Shown: one piece after another, positions 1-7,985 of the stretch | How positions within the stretch are numbered: the stretch's first letter is position 1 | How the letters are laid out: each line of letters starts with the position of its first letter | DNA from: Arthrobacter ramosus | GTDB lineage: Bacteria; Actinomycetota; Actinomycetes; Actinomycetales; Micrococcaceae | Direction: 5' to 3' | NCBI RefSeq assembly: GCF_039535095.1 | Contig: NZ_BAAAWN010000001.1 | Location: forward strand, 1,364,001 to 1,428,000 | Length of the DNA stretch: 64,000 nucleotides | Translations under genes and position numbers: made by a program | Notes under the pieces: model-generated | Seen by the model: the letters and a program-made list of their open reading frames with translations, nothing else | Told to the model about the DNA's origin: nothing | Database searches by the model: none

Positions 1-587
1 GACGCGCCGGTGACAGCCAGGAGGCTGACGCCCCCGTGGGAGAGCGCCGTGCGGACATTGGACACGGTCTCGGACAACGTTCCCGCGGCAACGATGCTGC
101 GGTGGGGGACGCCTTGCCACGGCAGGAGATTGGCGTGGTGCTCAATGTCCAGGTAAAGGACTTCGCCAAGGTGCCGACCGTCCTCAACCGGCAAGCAGCC
201 GGCCAGCAGATTGAGGGAATCGGTGGTGTTGCGAGTGAAAATGACCGAATCGTCCGGCCGCCCGCCAACGAAGTCACGGACGATGTTGCGGGCGTTTTCG
301 TAGACCGAGGTGCTGATCTGGGAGGCATAGCCTGCGCCGCGGTGGACGCTCGCGTAGTACGGCAGGATCTCGTTGAGGTACGCGGAAACCACGGTCAGGG
401 CAGGTGCGGACGCGCCGTAGTCGAGGTTGGCGTAGCGGATGTGGCCGCCCTGGATCAAGGGTGCCTGCAACTCCGCGCCGGTGACCGCGGCCAGTGGGCG
501 GGATGCCCGGGGGAGGGCTTCACCGCGCTGCTGTGCGGATTCGTTGTGCTGCGAAAGAGCCGGGGAAGTAAATGTCGCTGTGCTCAT
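1..587 (-). CDS. Class V aminotransferase-fold PLP enzyme, N-terminal part
   Basis: Reading leftward from the ATG at 587 gives about 195 residues with no stop; the gene runs off the window edge. My translation (this strand and frame read by hand) includes a YANLDYGASAP segment near the N-terminus, then SVHRGAGY and FTRNTTDSLNLL, the pattern of cysteine-desulfurase/SufS-like class V aminotransferases. The PLP lysine and any catalytic cysteine lie outside the window, so desulfurase activity cannot be judged. A GAGG stretch lies eight bases before the ATG. The SAM-IV riboswitch in its leader ties expression to S-adenosylmethionine and suggests a role in sulfur amino acid metabolism. The exact substrate is unknown. 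Confidence 0.8.
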   Translation of the reverse strand, partial: MSTATFTSPALSQHNESAQQRGEALPRASRPLAAVTGAELQAPLIQGGHIRYANLDYGASAPALTVVSAYLNEILPYYASVHRGAGYASQISTSVYENARNIVRDFVGGRPDDSVIFTRNTTDSLNLLAGCLPVEDGRHLGEVLYLDIEHHANLLPWQGVPHRSIVAAGTLSETVSNVRTALSHGGVSLLAVTGA

Positions 588-604
588 GGGACCTCACTCA
601 AGAG

Positions 605-627
605 GGACCCCTGCGTACAGGGGGTCC
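605..627 (-). terminator. Hairpin between riboswitch and start codon
   Basis: GGACCCC and GGGGTCC arms enclose a short loop just downstream of the SAM-IV aptamer and about 18 bases before the start codon. It overlaps the 3' edge of the aptamer, as an expression platform would. No T-tract follows, so control of translation or of mRNA access is as likely as termination. Confidence 0.4.
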
Positions 628-735
628 GCGCTTGCCGCATCCGTTCCGGACCGGCCGGGTCGTCACCCGGGGCACCCCGCCGCGATGGAGGGTTGCCGGC
701 CAGCAAACCGGGGTTTCGCGCTGGCACTCGTGACC
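622..735 (-). promoter_or_regulatory. SAM-IV riboswitch
   Basis: The minus strand starts GGTCACGAGTGCCAGCG, continues with TTGCTGGCCGGCAACCCTCC and GGGGTGCCCCGGGTGACGACC, and ends GCGGCAAGCGCGGACC. These are the conserved blocks of the actinobacterial SAM-IV class in the right order, including P1 closure (GGTCA with TGACGACC) and the downstream pseudoknot segment. It lies between a plausible promoter (743-772) and the aminotransferase start. SAM-IV aptamers bind S-adenosylmethionine and normally lower expression when it is abundant; that this one does so is inferred. Confidence 0.9.
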
Positions 736-742
736 TGTAAAG

Positions 743-772
743 AGCGTAGGACACCGGCAAGGCTGGTTCCAA
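743..772 (-). promoter_or_regulatory. Promoter of the riboswitch-aminotransferase transcript
   Basis: On the minus strand TTGGAA (767-772) and TACGCT (743-748) are separated by 18 bases. The predicted start, about seven bases further, falls at the first base of the SAM-IV aptamer, which supports both calls. Confidence 0.6.
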
Positions 773-831
773 CGTGACCCGGATTGTTAAGCGGATTATT
801 ACACCGCCGGATAACTGTGCGTTCTGCCGAA

Positions 832-868
832 GAAAAAGCAGCGGACGCCCCCAAAAAGGGGCGTCCGC
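832..868 (-). terminator. Rho-independent terminator of hisN
   Basis: An 11-bp GC-rich stem (841-851 with 858-868) and a short A-rich loop are followed on the minus strand by TTTTTC. It lies 28 bases beyond the hisN stop codon. Confidence 0.85.
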
Positions 869-895
869 CGTCGTTTGTTCAGTGAAGAGAGAGGA

Positions 896-1708
896 CTAGA
901 GGAGGTCGTCGAGCTCGGGGTTGAGCCTCTTGAGGACCTCCGAGTGCAGGATCGAGTTGGTAGCGACGGCGTTTCCGCCGAAGGGACCATCCGCGCCGTC
1001 GAGGGACGTGAAGCGTCCGCCGGCTTCCGTCACGATCGGAACCAAGGCCGCCATGTCGTAGACCTGGAGTTCCGGCTCCGCGGCGATGTCCACGGCGCCC
1101 TCGGCCACGAGGCAGTAGGACCAGAAATCACCGTACGCACGGCTGCGCCAGACATCGTTCTCGAGGCCCAGGAAGCTGTCCAGCGAACCATGCTGCTTCC
1201 ACTCGGACAGCTCGGAGTAGGAAAGCGAGGCGTCTTCAAGCCGCGACACGTTGGAAACCTTCAGCCGGGTGGCTGCGGCCAGGGATCGGCCCATGTAGGC
1301 GCCCGAGCCCTTGGCCGCCCACCAACGCTTGCCGAGCGCCGGAGCGCTCACGAGCCCCACTACTACCTCGCCCTCGTCCACGAGGGCGATCAACGTAGCC
1401 CAGACGGGCACGCCGCGCACGAAGTTCTTGGTCCCGTCGATGGGATCGATGATCCAACGCCTTGAGCCGTGGCCCGTGCTGCCGAATTCTTCCCCGAGGA
1501 CGGCGTCGCGGGGGCGGGAACGGGAGAGCTGCCCGCGGATAGCTTCCTCGGCGGCTTTGTCGGCATCGGTGACGGGGCTCAGGTCGGGTTTGGTCTCGAC
1601 CTGGAGGTCCAGTGCCTTGAACCGCTCCATTGTCAGGGAATCGACGGAGTCGGCCAGGACGTGTGCCAGCCGCAGGTCGTCGTTGTAGCTCGAATCGGGT
1701 TGGGTCAT
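896..1708 (-). CDS. hisN: Histidinol-phosphatase, inositol monophosphatase family
   Basis: The 270-residue protein has the metal-binding signatures of the IMPase fold: GEEFG at 72-76, DPIDGTKNF at 88-96, and a C-terminal YDMAA in place of the usual WDxAA. This length and layout match actinobacterial HisN, which dephosphorylates L-histidinol phosphate in histidine synthesis; a general inositol- or sugar-phosphatase role is the alternative. It is the last gene of the leftward doxX-aroA-rsgA-hisN block, but a 91-base gap and a -10 hexamer six bases before its ATG point to a promoter of its own. A strong terminator follows. Confidence 0.85.
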   Translation of the reverse strand: MTQPDSSYNDDLRLAHVLADSVDSLTMERFKALDLQVETKPDLSPVTDADKAAEEAIRGQLSRSRPRDAVLGEEFGSTGHGSRRWIIDPIDGTKNFVRGVPVWATLIALVDEGEVVVGLVSAPALGKRWWAAKGSGAYMGRSLAAATRLKVSNVSRLEDASLSYSELSEWKQHGSLDSFLGLENDVWRSRAYGDFWSYCLVAEGAVDIAAEPELQVYDMAALVPIVTEAGGRFTSLDGADGPFGGNAVATNSILHSEVLKRLNPELDDLL

Positions 1709-1714
1709 GGTTCC

Positions 1715-1720
1715 AAACTA
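1715..1720 (-). promoter_or_regulatory. -10 hexamer of a leaderless hisN transcript
   Basis: TAGTTT lies exactly six bases before the hisN ATG on the minus strand, which puts the transcription start at or next to the start codon. No Shine-Dalgarno sequence is visible, as expected of a leaderless mRNA. Confidence 0.5.
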
Positions 1721-1799
1721 CCGTCTATTCGCCGGTGAGCCGGGGAGGTAGGACGGCAAGCGCGCAGGTAGTTGACCGTGCTGTTAATTGACCGGGCTA

Positions 1800-2915
1800 T
1801 TAATTGACAGTGCCCAGTTCCTTCGCCTCTTGGGCTTCCATGCGCGGGTCCGCGCCGAGGAGCCGGCGCAACGACGCCAAGCGGGCCGGGCCTGCCTCGC
1901 CGGCGTGGCCGTCAGCGACCCAGGAATCCAGTCCGCAGCGAACCGCGGAGGCATCGTGCTTGCAGCCTCGCTCGCACATTTCCGTTCCAGGTTCCAGATC
2001 CGGGAAGGCATGCAGGATGCGGTCCGGGTTCACGTGGGCGAGGCCGAAGGAACGGATGCCGGGCGTATCGATGATCCAGCTGCCGCCGGGGGCGTCACTG
2101 AGCTTTAGTGCAAGCGCTGAGGACGAGGTATGGCGGCCCCGGCCCGTCACGGCGTTGACCCCGCCCGTGGCGCGTTCGGCGCCGGTGAGGGCATTCACCA
2201 TGGTGGACTTCCCGACGCCGGAATGGCCCAGGAGCACGGTGACCTTGCCGTCGAGGTAGTCCCGCAATTGGCCGACGGCGTCGCCGTCGAGGCGGGCGGA
2301 CAAGCCGTCGTCGGAACGGGCGTCGATGCCGGAAGCCCCTGCGTCGGCCGTCCGGCTGATGATGATGGGGAAACCCAGGCTCACATAGTTGGCAAGGAGT
2401 TCCGTCGGATCCTTGACGTCCGCTTTGGTAACGAGCAGCAGCGGCTCGATTCCGGCGTCGTACGCTGCCACCAAGGCGCGGTCGATGAATCCGGTGCGCG
2501 GCTCCGGGTTGGCGGCCGCAACCACCACCACGAGCTGGTCGGCGTTGGCGACGACGGCCCGTTCGATCGGATCCGTGTCATCGGCACTCCGCCGCAGGAG
2601 GGTCTTGCGCTCCTCGACGCGCACGAGGCGGGCGAGGGTGTCCGGGGCTCCGGACACATCGCCGACGAGGGCCACGAAGTCTCCGGGAACCACGGGGGAG
2701 CGCCTCAGCTCCCGGGCACGGGCGGCAATGACGATGCGCTCATTGTCCGAGCTTTCGCCCACTATCGCGGTGTAGCGGCCGCGGTCGACTGTGATGATGC
2801 GCCCGATCACGGCGTCGTCGTGGCTGGGGCGGTCCTTCGTGCGGGGGCGTGTGCCCTTCTTGTTGGGGCGGATCCGGACGTCGGACTCGTCCCAGGAGCT
2901 TGCGTCGCGAGCCAT
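1800..2915 (-). CDS. rsgA: Ribosome small subunit-dependent GTPase A
   Basis: The GTPase motifs appear in circularly permuted order, diagnostic of RsgA/YjeQ: G4 TKAD at 163-166, then G1 GHSGVGKS at 230-237, then G3 DTPG at 283-286. An N-terminal OB-like region precedes them. A C-terminal zinc knuckle follows, with C314, C318, H320 and C327. RsgA helps late maturation of the 30S subunit. The 371-residue length is normal. Its start lies two bases after the aroA stop, so the two genes are almost certainly co-transcribed, an arrangement common in actinobacteria beside sigR. Confidence 0.95.
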   Translation of the reverse strand: MARDASSWDESDVRIRPNKKGTRPRTKDRPSHDDAVIGRIITVDRGRYTAIVGESSDNERIVIAARARELRRSPVVPGDFVALVGDVSGAPDTLARLVRVEERKTLLRRSADDTDPIERAVVANADQLVVVVAAANPEPRTGFIDRALVAAYDAGIEPLLLVTKADVKDPTELLANYVSLGFPIIISRTADAGASGIDARSDDGLSARLDGDAVGQLRDYLDGKVTVLLGHSGVGKSTMVNALTGAERATGGVNAVTGRGRHTSSSALALKLSDAPGGSWIIDTPGIRSFGLAHVNPDRILHAFPDLEPGTEMCERGCKHDASAVRCGLDSWVADGHAGEAGPARLASLRRLLGADPRMEAQEAKELGTVN

Positions 2916-2917
2916 CG

Positions 2918-4312
2918 TTAGTTGCTTGTCTCCGTTGAGCCGGTGCCCGCGACCGCTTGGCCGGCACTGAGCATCGATGCCCAGATTTGCGGAAATTCGG
3001 GCATGGTCTTGGAAGTCGTCGCGATGTCTTCAACCTGGACACCCTCGACGGCGAGCCCCAGGATGGCCCCCGCGGTAGCCATGCGGTGGTCGGCGTAGCT
3101 GTGCACGACGCCGGCGTGCAGCACCGCGGGCCGGATCACCAAGCCGTCGCTGGTTTCCTCGGCGTCGCCGCCGAGCCGGTTGATTTCCGCGACCAGCGCA
3201 GCAAGCCTGTCCGTTTCGTGTCCACGTAAATGCGCGATGCCAGTGAGGCGGGAAGGGCTGGTTGCCAGGGCGCACAATGCCGCCACCGTAGGGGCGAGTT
3301 CGCTGGTTTCGTCGAAGTCGGCGCCCAGGATCTCCGGTCCGCCGGTGACTGTCAGTGTGCCATTGTCCAGCGTGACCGTGGCACCCATGGTGGCGAGGAT
3401 GTCCCGCCAGAGATCCCCGACTTGCGTGGTGTTGGCCGGCCAGTTGGGGATCCGGATAGTTCCCTTCGTCGCCAGCGCCGCGGCGAGGAAGGGACCCGCG
3501 TTGGAGAGATCCTGCTCGATCCTTTCGTCGAATGCCTGGATCGTACCGGGGGCGACGCGCCAATGGTTCGGCACGGAGTCATCCACCTGCACCCCGACGC
3601 CCCGGAGGACCGAGACGGTCATGTTGATGTGGTCGAGGCTCGGCACGGGCTTGCCGACATGCTCCAGGTGAAGGCCCTCATCGAAGCGTGCACCGACCAG
3701 CAACAGGGCGGAGACGAACTGCGACGAAGCGCTCGCATCGATCACCAAGTGGCCACCGCGGACAGAGCCGGTGCCGGAAACCTTGAACGGCAGGGAGCTC
3801 GCCGTGTGCCCGTCCAATGCGCTGACTTCCACTCCGAGTGTCCGGAGGGCTTCGATGATGGTGCCCATGGGACGTTGGCGTGCGTGCGGATCGCCGTCGA
3901 ACACGGACGCGCCGTTGCGGAGGGCCGCGAGCGGCGGCACAAACCGCATGACCGTGCCGGCCAGGCCACAGTCGATGGCGGTCTCCGATGCGGCAGCCGC
4001 CGGGTCGATAGGGGTGACTTCGAGATCCGGGCCGTAGTGTCCATCACCGGGAACCTCGGTAATGCTGGCGCCAAGCCGGCGCAGGGCCTCGACCATCAGG
4101 GCGGAATCGCGCGAATGCAAGGGTGCCCGGAGCCTGCTTGGGCCGTTGGCCAGTGCCGCCAGGACCAGATAGCGGTTGGTCAGGGACTTCGAACCAGGAA
4201 CCGTGACCGTGGCATCCACAGGGTGGCTGGCGAAGGGTGCCGGCCACAGGGGGAGTGCGGAGGTGGTGGTGCTCCCTGAATCGTCTGTCTGCGTGGCGGG
4301 GGTTCCTGGCAT
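2918..4312 (-). CDS. aroA: 3-phosphoshikimate 1-carboxyvinyltransferase (EPSP synthase)
   Basis: This 464-residue protein carries the family's N-terminal PGSKSLTNR motif (39-47), with the lysine that binds shikimate-3-phosphate and PEP, and the later YADHRMA segment. AroA transfers enolpyruvate from PEP to shikimate-3-phosphate, the sixth step of the shikimate pathway, in the cytoplasm. The first 25 to 30 residues are Ser/Thr/Pro-rich and longer than in most homologues, so a later start is possible. The gene begins six bases after the doxX stop and ends two bases before rsgA. Confidence 0.95.
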   Translation of the reverse strand: MPGTPATQTDDSGSTTTSALPLWPAPFASHPVDATVTVPGSKSLTNRYLVLAALANGPSRLRAPLHSRDSALMVEALRRLGASITEVPGDGHYGPDLEVTPIDPAAAASETAIDCGLAGTVMRFVPPLAALRNGASVFDGDPHARQRPMGTIIEALRTLGVEVSALDGHTASSLPFKVSGTGSVRGGHLVIDASASSQFVSALLLVGARFDEGLHLEHVGKPVPSLDHINMTVSVLRGVGVQVDDSVPNHWRVAPGTIQAFDERIEQDLSNAGPFLAAALATKGTIRIPNWPANTTQVGDLWRDILATMGATVTLDNGTLTVTGGPEILGADFDETSELAPTVAALCALATSPSRLTGIAHLRGHETDRLAALVAEINRLGGDAEETSDGLVIRPAVLHAGVVHSYADHRMATAGAILGLAVEGVQVEDIATTSKTMPEFPQIWASMLSAGQAVAGTGSTETSN

Positions 4313-4318
4313 GCTTCC

Positions 4319-4834
4319 TTATGCTCCAACTGCGTTGTCTACGGCCTTGCGGACGGCCCGGTCTGTCTTCTTGAACTGCTTGCCCGTGGCCTTCTTCGCG
4401 TCCATGGCGAGGTGTTCGGCACGCCACGCGAGGCTCGGTTTGCCCGCGGTATCGACAGCGGCAAGGAAAACGCCACCCGTCAGCGAAATGTTCTTAAGCA
4501 ACTGGGCGCGGCGGGCGAGCCGGCCTTCCTTGGTGCTGATGTCGGCAGAACGCCACTCAACAAAGGTATTCAGGATCGAGATGCCGGCAAGCAGGCTTGC
4601 CGAGAACCGGGAACATTTGCCGAGGGCCAGCAAGGCGCCGGCCCCCACTTGCGCGCCGCCGATGACTCGCGCCAGCACCTTCTCGTCCGCCGGGAAAGGC
4701 AGTGACTCCGAAGCGCGGCGGAGCAGCGGAGAGAGCTGTTTGGCAGTGTCATCCGCGTTCTTGAGCTTGTCCAGCCCTGCGACGACAAAACTGGAAGCCA
4801 ACATTGGCCTGGCGAGAAAACGGACGAGGGACAT
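4319..4834 (-). CDS. DoxX family membrane protein
   Basis: The 171-residue protein has about four hydrophobic segments, the first right at the N-terminus (RFLARPMLASSFVVAGLDKL), and a basic C-terminal tail, as in the DoxX family. I chose the ATG at 4834 because AGGAGG lies seven bases before it; an in-frame start 17 codons upstream lacks such a site. DoxX proteins have been linked to thiol and oxidative stress in actinobacteria, but the function of this one is unknown. It heads the doxX-aroA-rsgA-hisN block and faces away from sigR across a 305-base gap. Confidence 0.85.
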   Translation of the reverse strand: MSLVRFLARPMLASSFVVAGLDKLKNADDTAKQLSPLLRRASESLPFPADEKVLARVIGGAQVGAGALLALGKCSRFSASLLAGISILNTFVEWRSADISTKEGRLARRAQLLKNISLTGGVFLAAVDTAGKPSLAWRAEHLAMDAKKATGKQFKKTDRAVRKAVDNAVGA

Positions 4835-4934
4835 GTTTTGCCTCCTGGATGGCTTGCCACGGTGTTCAGGTGGTGCTGCGTTCAAGTGGTGCGGTGTTCA
4901 CGGGGTGCAGTCGGATCTAGTCTTGCATCTTTGC

Positions 4935-4960
4935 GGAATATTTGCCCGGAGCCTGCCGTT
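4935..4960 (+). promoter_or_regulatory. SigR-type promoter upstream of sigR
   Basis: GGAAT (4935-4939) and GTT (4958-4960) are separated by exactly 18 bases, the consensus of SigR/SigH-family thiol-stress sigma factors. It sits about 180 bases upstream of the likely sigR start, as expected of positive autoregulation. The rest of the 4835-5139 gap holds the doxX 5' flank and the second promoter at 5126. Confidence 0.75.
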
Positions 4961-5125
4961 GTCACAAGAAGGTGCGGTATGGGCTGGACCTTGGATTGTG
5001 GCGCGTGCGTTGTGCCGCGCGGTCATGTCGTTTGAGTGGAGATGGTTTTTTGGCCTTGGTTAAGGACCGCGAGGGACACTTGGCGCTTGGGCGGGAGCTG
5101 CCAGGGGACTCCCGGAGGGTGACAG

Positions 5126-5131
5126 TAGACT
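5126..5131 (+). promoter_or_regulatory. -10 hexamer of a proximal sigR promoter
   Basis: TAGACT lies eight bases before the ATG at 5140, so this promoter would give a transcript with almost no leader. It would supply basal sigR expression independent of the SigR-type promoter at 4935. The call is tentative: no good -35 box is visible. Confidence 0.4.
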
Positions 5132-5139
5132 TGGATGCA

Positions 5140-5889
5140 ATGAGCACCATGGATCCGGCCGCAGCGGCCATGTACAAAGCAGCGACCGAAGTCACGGACG
5201 CAACGTCCGACGGCGGCGCAACTGTTGATGCCGACGTCGAGATTGCAGTGGACTTCGCAACCGAGACCCCCGAGCAACGGAGGGCGCGCTTCGAACGCGA
5301 CGCCATGCAGTATGTCGACCAGCTCTATTCGGCCGCCATGCGCATGGCCAGGAATCCGTCCGACGCCGAGGACCTGGTCCAGGAGGCCTACACCAAGGCC
5401 TTCTCCGCCTTCCACCAGTACAAACCGGGTACCAACCTCAAGGCGTGGCTGTACCGCATCCTGACCAACACGTACATCAACCTTTACCGGAAGCGGCAGC
5501 GCGAACCGTTGCAGTCGAATTCGGACAGCATCGAAGACTGGCAGCTGGCGCGGGCGGAATCCCATACGTCCGCGGGGCTGCGCTCTGCGGAGGCGGAGGC
5601 ACTGGATCATTTGCCGGACTCGGACGTGAAGAGCGCCCTGCAGTCCATTCCGGAGGAATTCCGGCTCGCGGTGTACTTCGCTGACGTCGAAGGCTTCGCA
5701 TACAAAGAAATATCAGACATCATGAATACCCCGATCGGGACGGTCATGTCCCGGCTTCATCGCGGCAGGAAAATGTTGCGCGATCTGCTGGCGGACTATG
5801 CCGCAGAACGGGGAATCAGCGCCGGCGCGGAAGAAAAGGTCTTGGCCGTGGGCGCGGCCACAAGCAAAAAACAGGAGAAAAGGAAATGA
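5140..5889 (+). CDS. sigR: ECF sigma factor SigR/SigH, thiol-oxidative stress
   Basis: The 249-residue protein has sigma region 2 ([19 protein letters not shown], then [15 protein letters not shown]) and region 4 ([20 protein letters not shown]). It overlaps an RsrA-like anti-sigma gene by four bases, as in the SigR-RsrA pairs that sense disulfide stress. The frame stays open upstream to 4942. I chose the ATG at 5140, which follows a -10 hexamer at 5126. A TTG at 5050 with GGAG eight bases before it could start a form 30 residues longer on the transcript from the SigR-type promoter. TTG 5131 and ATG 5149 are also possible starts. Confidence 0.9.
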   Translation: MSTMDPAAAAMYKAATEVTDATSDGGATVDADVEIAVDFATETPEQRRARFERDAMQYVDQLYSAAMRMARNPSDAEDLVQEAYTKAFSAFHQYKPGTNLKAWLYRILTNTYINLYRKRQREPLQSNSDSIEDWQLARAESHTSAGLRSAEAEALDHLPDSDVKSALQSIPEEFRLAVYFADVEGFAYKEISDIMNTPIGTVMSRLHRGRKMLRDLLADYAAERGISAGAEEKVLAVGAATSKKQEKRK

Positions 5890-6143
5890 GCTGCCAAGGA
5901 TTGGGTGACTGCGACGATGCTCGGATGCAGCGTATCTACGAGTACCTCGATGGTGCGTTGACCCGCGAAGACATCGCAGAGATCAAAGTGCATCTGGAAG
6001 ACTGCCCGGAGTGCACCGAGCAATACGACCTTGAGTGCGTCATTCGCACCGTGGTCAAGCGCTCCTGTACGGAAGCGGCTCCTGAGAATCTCAAGAACTC
6101 GATCCTGGACAGGATCCACGCTATGAAGTCCGTGGACGTCTAA
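5886..6143 (+). CDS. rsrA: Zinc-binding anti-sigma factor RsrA
   Basis: This 85-residue protein carries the ZAS signature HLEDCPEC, with H36, C40 and C43 (HX3CX2C). C3 or C9 would be the fourth, N-terminal ligand. In the reduced, zinc-bound state such proteins hold SigR inactive; oxidation to a disulfide expels zinc and frees the sigma factor. Extra cysteines at 51 and 61 are present. The ATGA overlap with sigR suggests translational coupling and roughly equal synthesis of the two partners. A strong hairpin follows the stop codon. Confidence 0.95.
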   Translation: MSCQGLGDCDDARMQRIYEYLDGALTREDIAEIKVHLEDCPECTEQYDLECVIRTVVKRSCTEAAPENLKNSILDRIHAMKSVDV

Positions 6144-6158
6144 GAGCTGGAACGGCAA

Positions 6159-6190
6159 GGGCCCCGGAAACCTGATGGTTTCCGGGGCCC
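6159..6190 (+). terminator. Hairpin terminator after rsrA
   Basis: A perfect 14-bp stem (6159-6172 with 6177-6190) closes a TGAT loop 16 bases past the rsrA stop. No clean T-run follows. It sits between the convergent rsrA and bL37 genes and may serve both. Confidence 0.7.
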
Positions 6191-6221
6191 TCCGCATTAA
6201 GTCTTACGCTAAGCCGCTGGC

Positions 6222-6296
6222 TTAGGTGTTGGGACGCTTGCCGTGGTTTGCGCCGCCGCGCTTACGGTCACGACGCTTACGTGCACGCTTGCTCAT
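6222..6296 (-). CDS. Ribosomal protein bL37 (24 residues)
   Basis: Reading leftward from the ATG at 6296 gives MSKRARKRRDRKRGGANHGK and then RPNT before a stop. This very basic 24-residue protein matches the actinobacterial large-subunit protein bL37, often annotated as an AURKAIP1/COX24-domain protein, which was seen in mycobacterial ribosome structures. AAGGAGG lies about five bases before the ATG, a strong ribosome-binding site. The gene is easily missed by length-filtered gene finders. Confidence 0.9.
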   Translation of the reverse strand: MSKRARKRRDRKRGGANHGKRPNT

Positions 6297-6404
6297 AGCT
6301 GGCCTCCTTAGATTCTTGATACTCAATAAAGCTGCCCTCCAGTCTCCCACATCCCGGGGCCGCCCCGCGAACCGTGCCGGCCAGCCCCGCGGGGAATTGT
6401 GGAG

Positions 6405-7019
6405 TCAGCCCCGCAGGGAATTCCGGATGGAGATCCTGGCCTGGTCCAGGACCGTTCGCACGGTTTCAAGGGCGATCGGAGTCAGGGCCTTCGAGCCGGC
6501 GTGCTGTCGCAGCTCCACGCGGATGTCATCGCGGAAGGACTGGACCATCATCTCGGCCTCCTTCAGGATGCGGTGTCCCTCCGGCGAGTAGCTTCCAGCC
6601 CACGACTGGAATTCCGCGGACTTCGCATTGGCTCGTGCGGCTTCGGCGGTTGCGGCCAGGTCTGCGCGCAAGCCACGCATGTTGCTGCGGATGTCGTCGC
6701 GGAGATTGTCGGCCAACCGCCGCACGGAGGCGGAGATGTTGTCCTCGACGTCGGCCAGTTCCTGCCGCCGGCTGTTGAGCTCCGCCAGTCCGGCCGCGGT
6801 GATGGAGTAGTTGGTGCGGCGCCCGTCGCTGCTGGTGGCTACCAGTCCTTCTTCCTCGAGTTTGCCAAGGCGCGGGTAGATGGTTCCGGCACTGGGGGAG
6901 TAGGTCCCGCCGAAGCGTTCGCCGAGGGCCTTGATGAGCTCGTACCCGTGCTTGGGGCCCGATTCCAGGAGCGCCAGCAGATAGAGCCGGAGGGCTCCGT
7001 GGGCAAAGACGGGCGGCAT
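6405..7019 (-). CDS. PadR family transcriptional regulator
   Basis: The N-terminal winged helix (about 8-80) reads HGALRLYLLALLESGPKHGY, then SAGTIYPRLGKLEEEGLV and the wing residues RRTNYSIT, typical of PadR. The remaining 120 residues are helical and charged and probably dimerise. Its start overlaps the stop of the DUF4097 gene by ATGA, so the two are co-expressed. Two copies of a palindrome in the promoter ahead of DUF4097 are the likely binding sites, which would make the pair autoregulated. The inducing signal is unknown. Confidence 0.9.
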   Translation of the reverse strand: MPPVFAHGALRLYLLALLESGPKHGYELIKALGERFGGTYSPSAGTIYPRLGKLEEEGLVATSSDGRRTNYSITAAGLAELNSRRQELADVEDNISASVRRLADNLRDDIRSNMRGLRADLAATAEAARANAKSAEFQSWAGSYSPEGHRILKEAEMMVQSFRDDIRVELRQHAGSKALTPIALETVRTVLDQARISIRNSLRG

Positions 7020-7867
7020 CAGACTTCCTCTTCTCCGGGGACTGAGTGCGTTGTTCCGGTTGTTGGCGCACTGCCATGGATGATGGAGGTCTTTCCGGAC
7101 ACGGAATTGGTACGCGCCACCATGAGCCGCTCGTCGGGGCCAACGATGGTCTGGACCCTGCCGCCGGACTGGGCGTAGAGCTGGTCATCGATCATCACGG
7201 TGCCACTGGCCGTTTTGGCCACGATGTCCACGCCCACATCATGCGGCAGGCGGATGGTGAGGTCGCCTGAAACGGAATTGGCTCCGAAATCCTGGGTGTA
7301 GCCGTGCAGGTCGAAGCTGAGGTCCCCGCTGACAGTATTGGCCCGGATGTTCTTGAAGCGGCCCGAAGCCGTGACTTCGCCCGAGACGCTCTTGGCGGTC
7401 ATGACGCCGTCGTGGTTGCGGGCGATGACTTCGCCACTGACGGTGTTGACGTGAAGCTCGCCCCGCGTGCCGTCCGCGAGGACTGACCCGGACACCGTGT
7501 TGAGGCGGATATGACCAGTGACGCCCGACACCATGCCGTCACCCCCCACGGTTCCTGCTTCGACGTCGACGCCGGCAGGCAACGCAATGCTGATGACGAT
7601 CGTGTTGGTACTGGTGTTGTTGACGGTCCCCATGAGGTTGCGGAACCAACCTTGTGGGCCGTGCAACTGGTGGCGGACTTCGAGCCGGCCATCAACGAGG
7701 CTGACGCTCAGTGGATCGCCGCCGATTTCCGAGACTTCGATCCTGGTGATTGCTTCGTCGTGCGTGACGACGTCGAAGCGGCCCTTGACGATCCCCAGCT
7801 TGAGAGAGCGGACGCCGTCGACGTCGATGGTCTGCGGACCGGTAACGGTCCAGTTTTCTTCTAACAT
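7019..7867 (-). CDS. DUF4097 beta-strand repeat protein
   Basis: This 282-residue protein is built mainly of short strands with a recurring N-[TS]-[VA]-S-G motif (for example NTVSGSV, NTVSGEV, NTVSGDL, NSVSGDL, NSVSGKT), about seven copies between residues 120 and 265. That is the DUF4097/DUF4098 beta-helix repeat. There is no signal peptide or membrane segment, so it is probably cytoplasmic. Such proteins often sit beside PadR or LiaF-like envelope-stress genes, and a role in sensing or buffering envelope stress is a guess. GGAGGGG before the ATG gives a strong ribosome-binding site. Confidence 0.85.
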   Translation of the reverse strand: MLEENWTVTGPQTIDVDGVRSLKLGIVKGRFDVVTHDEAITRIEVSEIGGDPLSVSLVDGRLEVRHQLHGPQGWFRNLMGTVNNTSTNTIVISIALPAGVDVEAGTVGGDGMVSGVTGHIRLNTVSGSVLADGTRGELHVNTVSGEVIARNHDGVMTAKSVSGEVTASGRFKNIRANTVSGDLSFDLHGYTQDFGANSVSGDLTIRLPHDVGVDIVAKTASGTVMIDDQLYAQSGGRVQTIVGPDERLMVARTNSVSGKTSIIHGSAPTTGTTHSVPGEEEV

Positions 7868-7896
7868 GACCCCTCCATTGCTGCGTTACATCTATT

Positions 7897-7932
7897 GCGA
7901 TATATCGCGTTGATGTATTCACGATATATCGC
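7897..7932 (-). promoter_or_regulatory. Twin operator for the PadR regulator
   Basis: Two near-identical palindromes, GCGATATATCGC (7897-7908) and CGATATATCG with a flanking GCG (7922-7932), have centres about 24 bp apart. The first lies directly upstream of a -10-like TAGATG (7889-7894), inside the promoter spacer, and the second covers or precedes the -35. Bound PadR dimers would block RNA polymerase. Confidence 0.75.
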
Positions 7933-7985
7933 GACATTGACGTTGGCAATGGGTCTCGCAGGGGGAAGGGCCGTCTCTTGCCCGG

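Noticed and set aside
4942..5139. TTG start at 4942 giving a 315-residue SigR
   Set aside because: It lies inside the SigR-type promoter, upstream of the predicted transcription start; only the TTG at 5050 or later starts are plausible.
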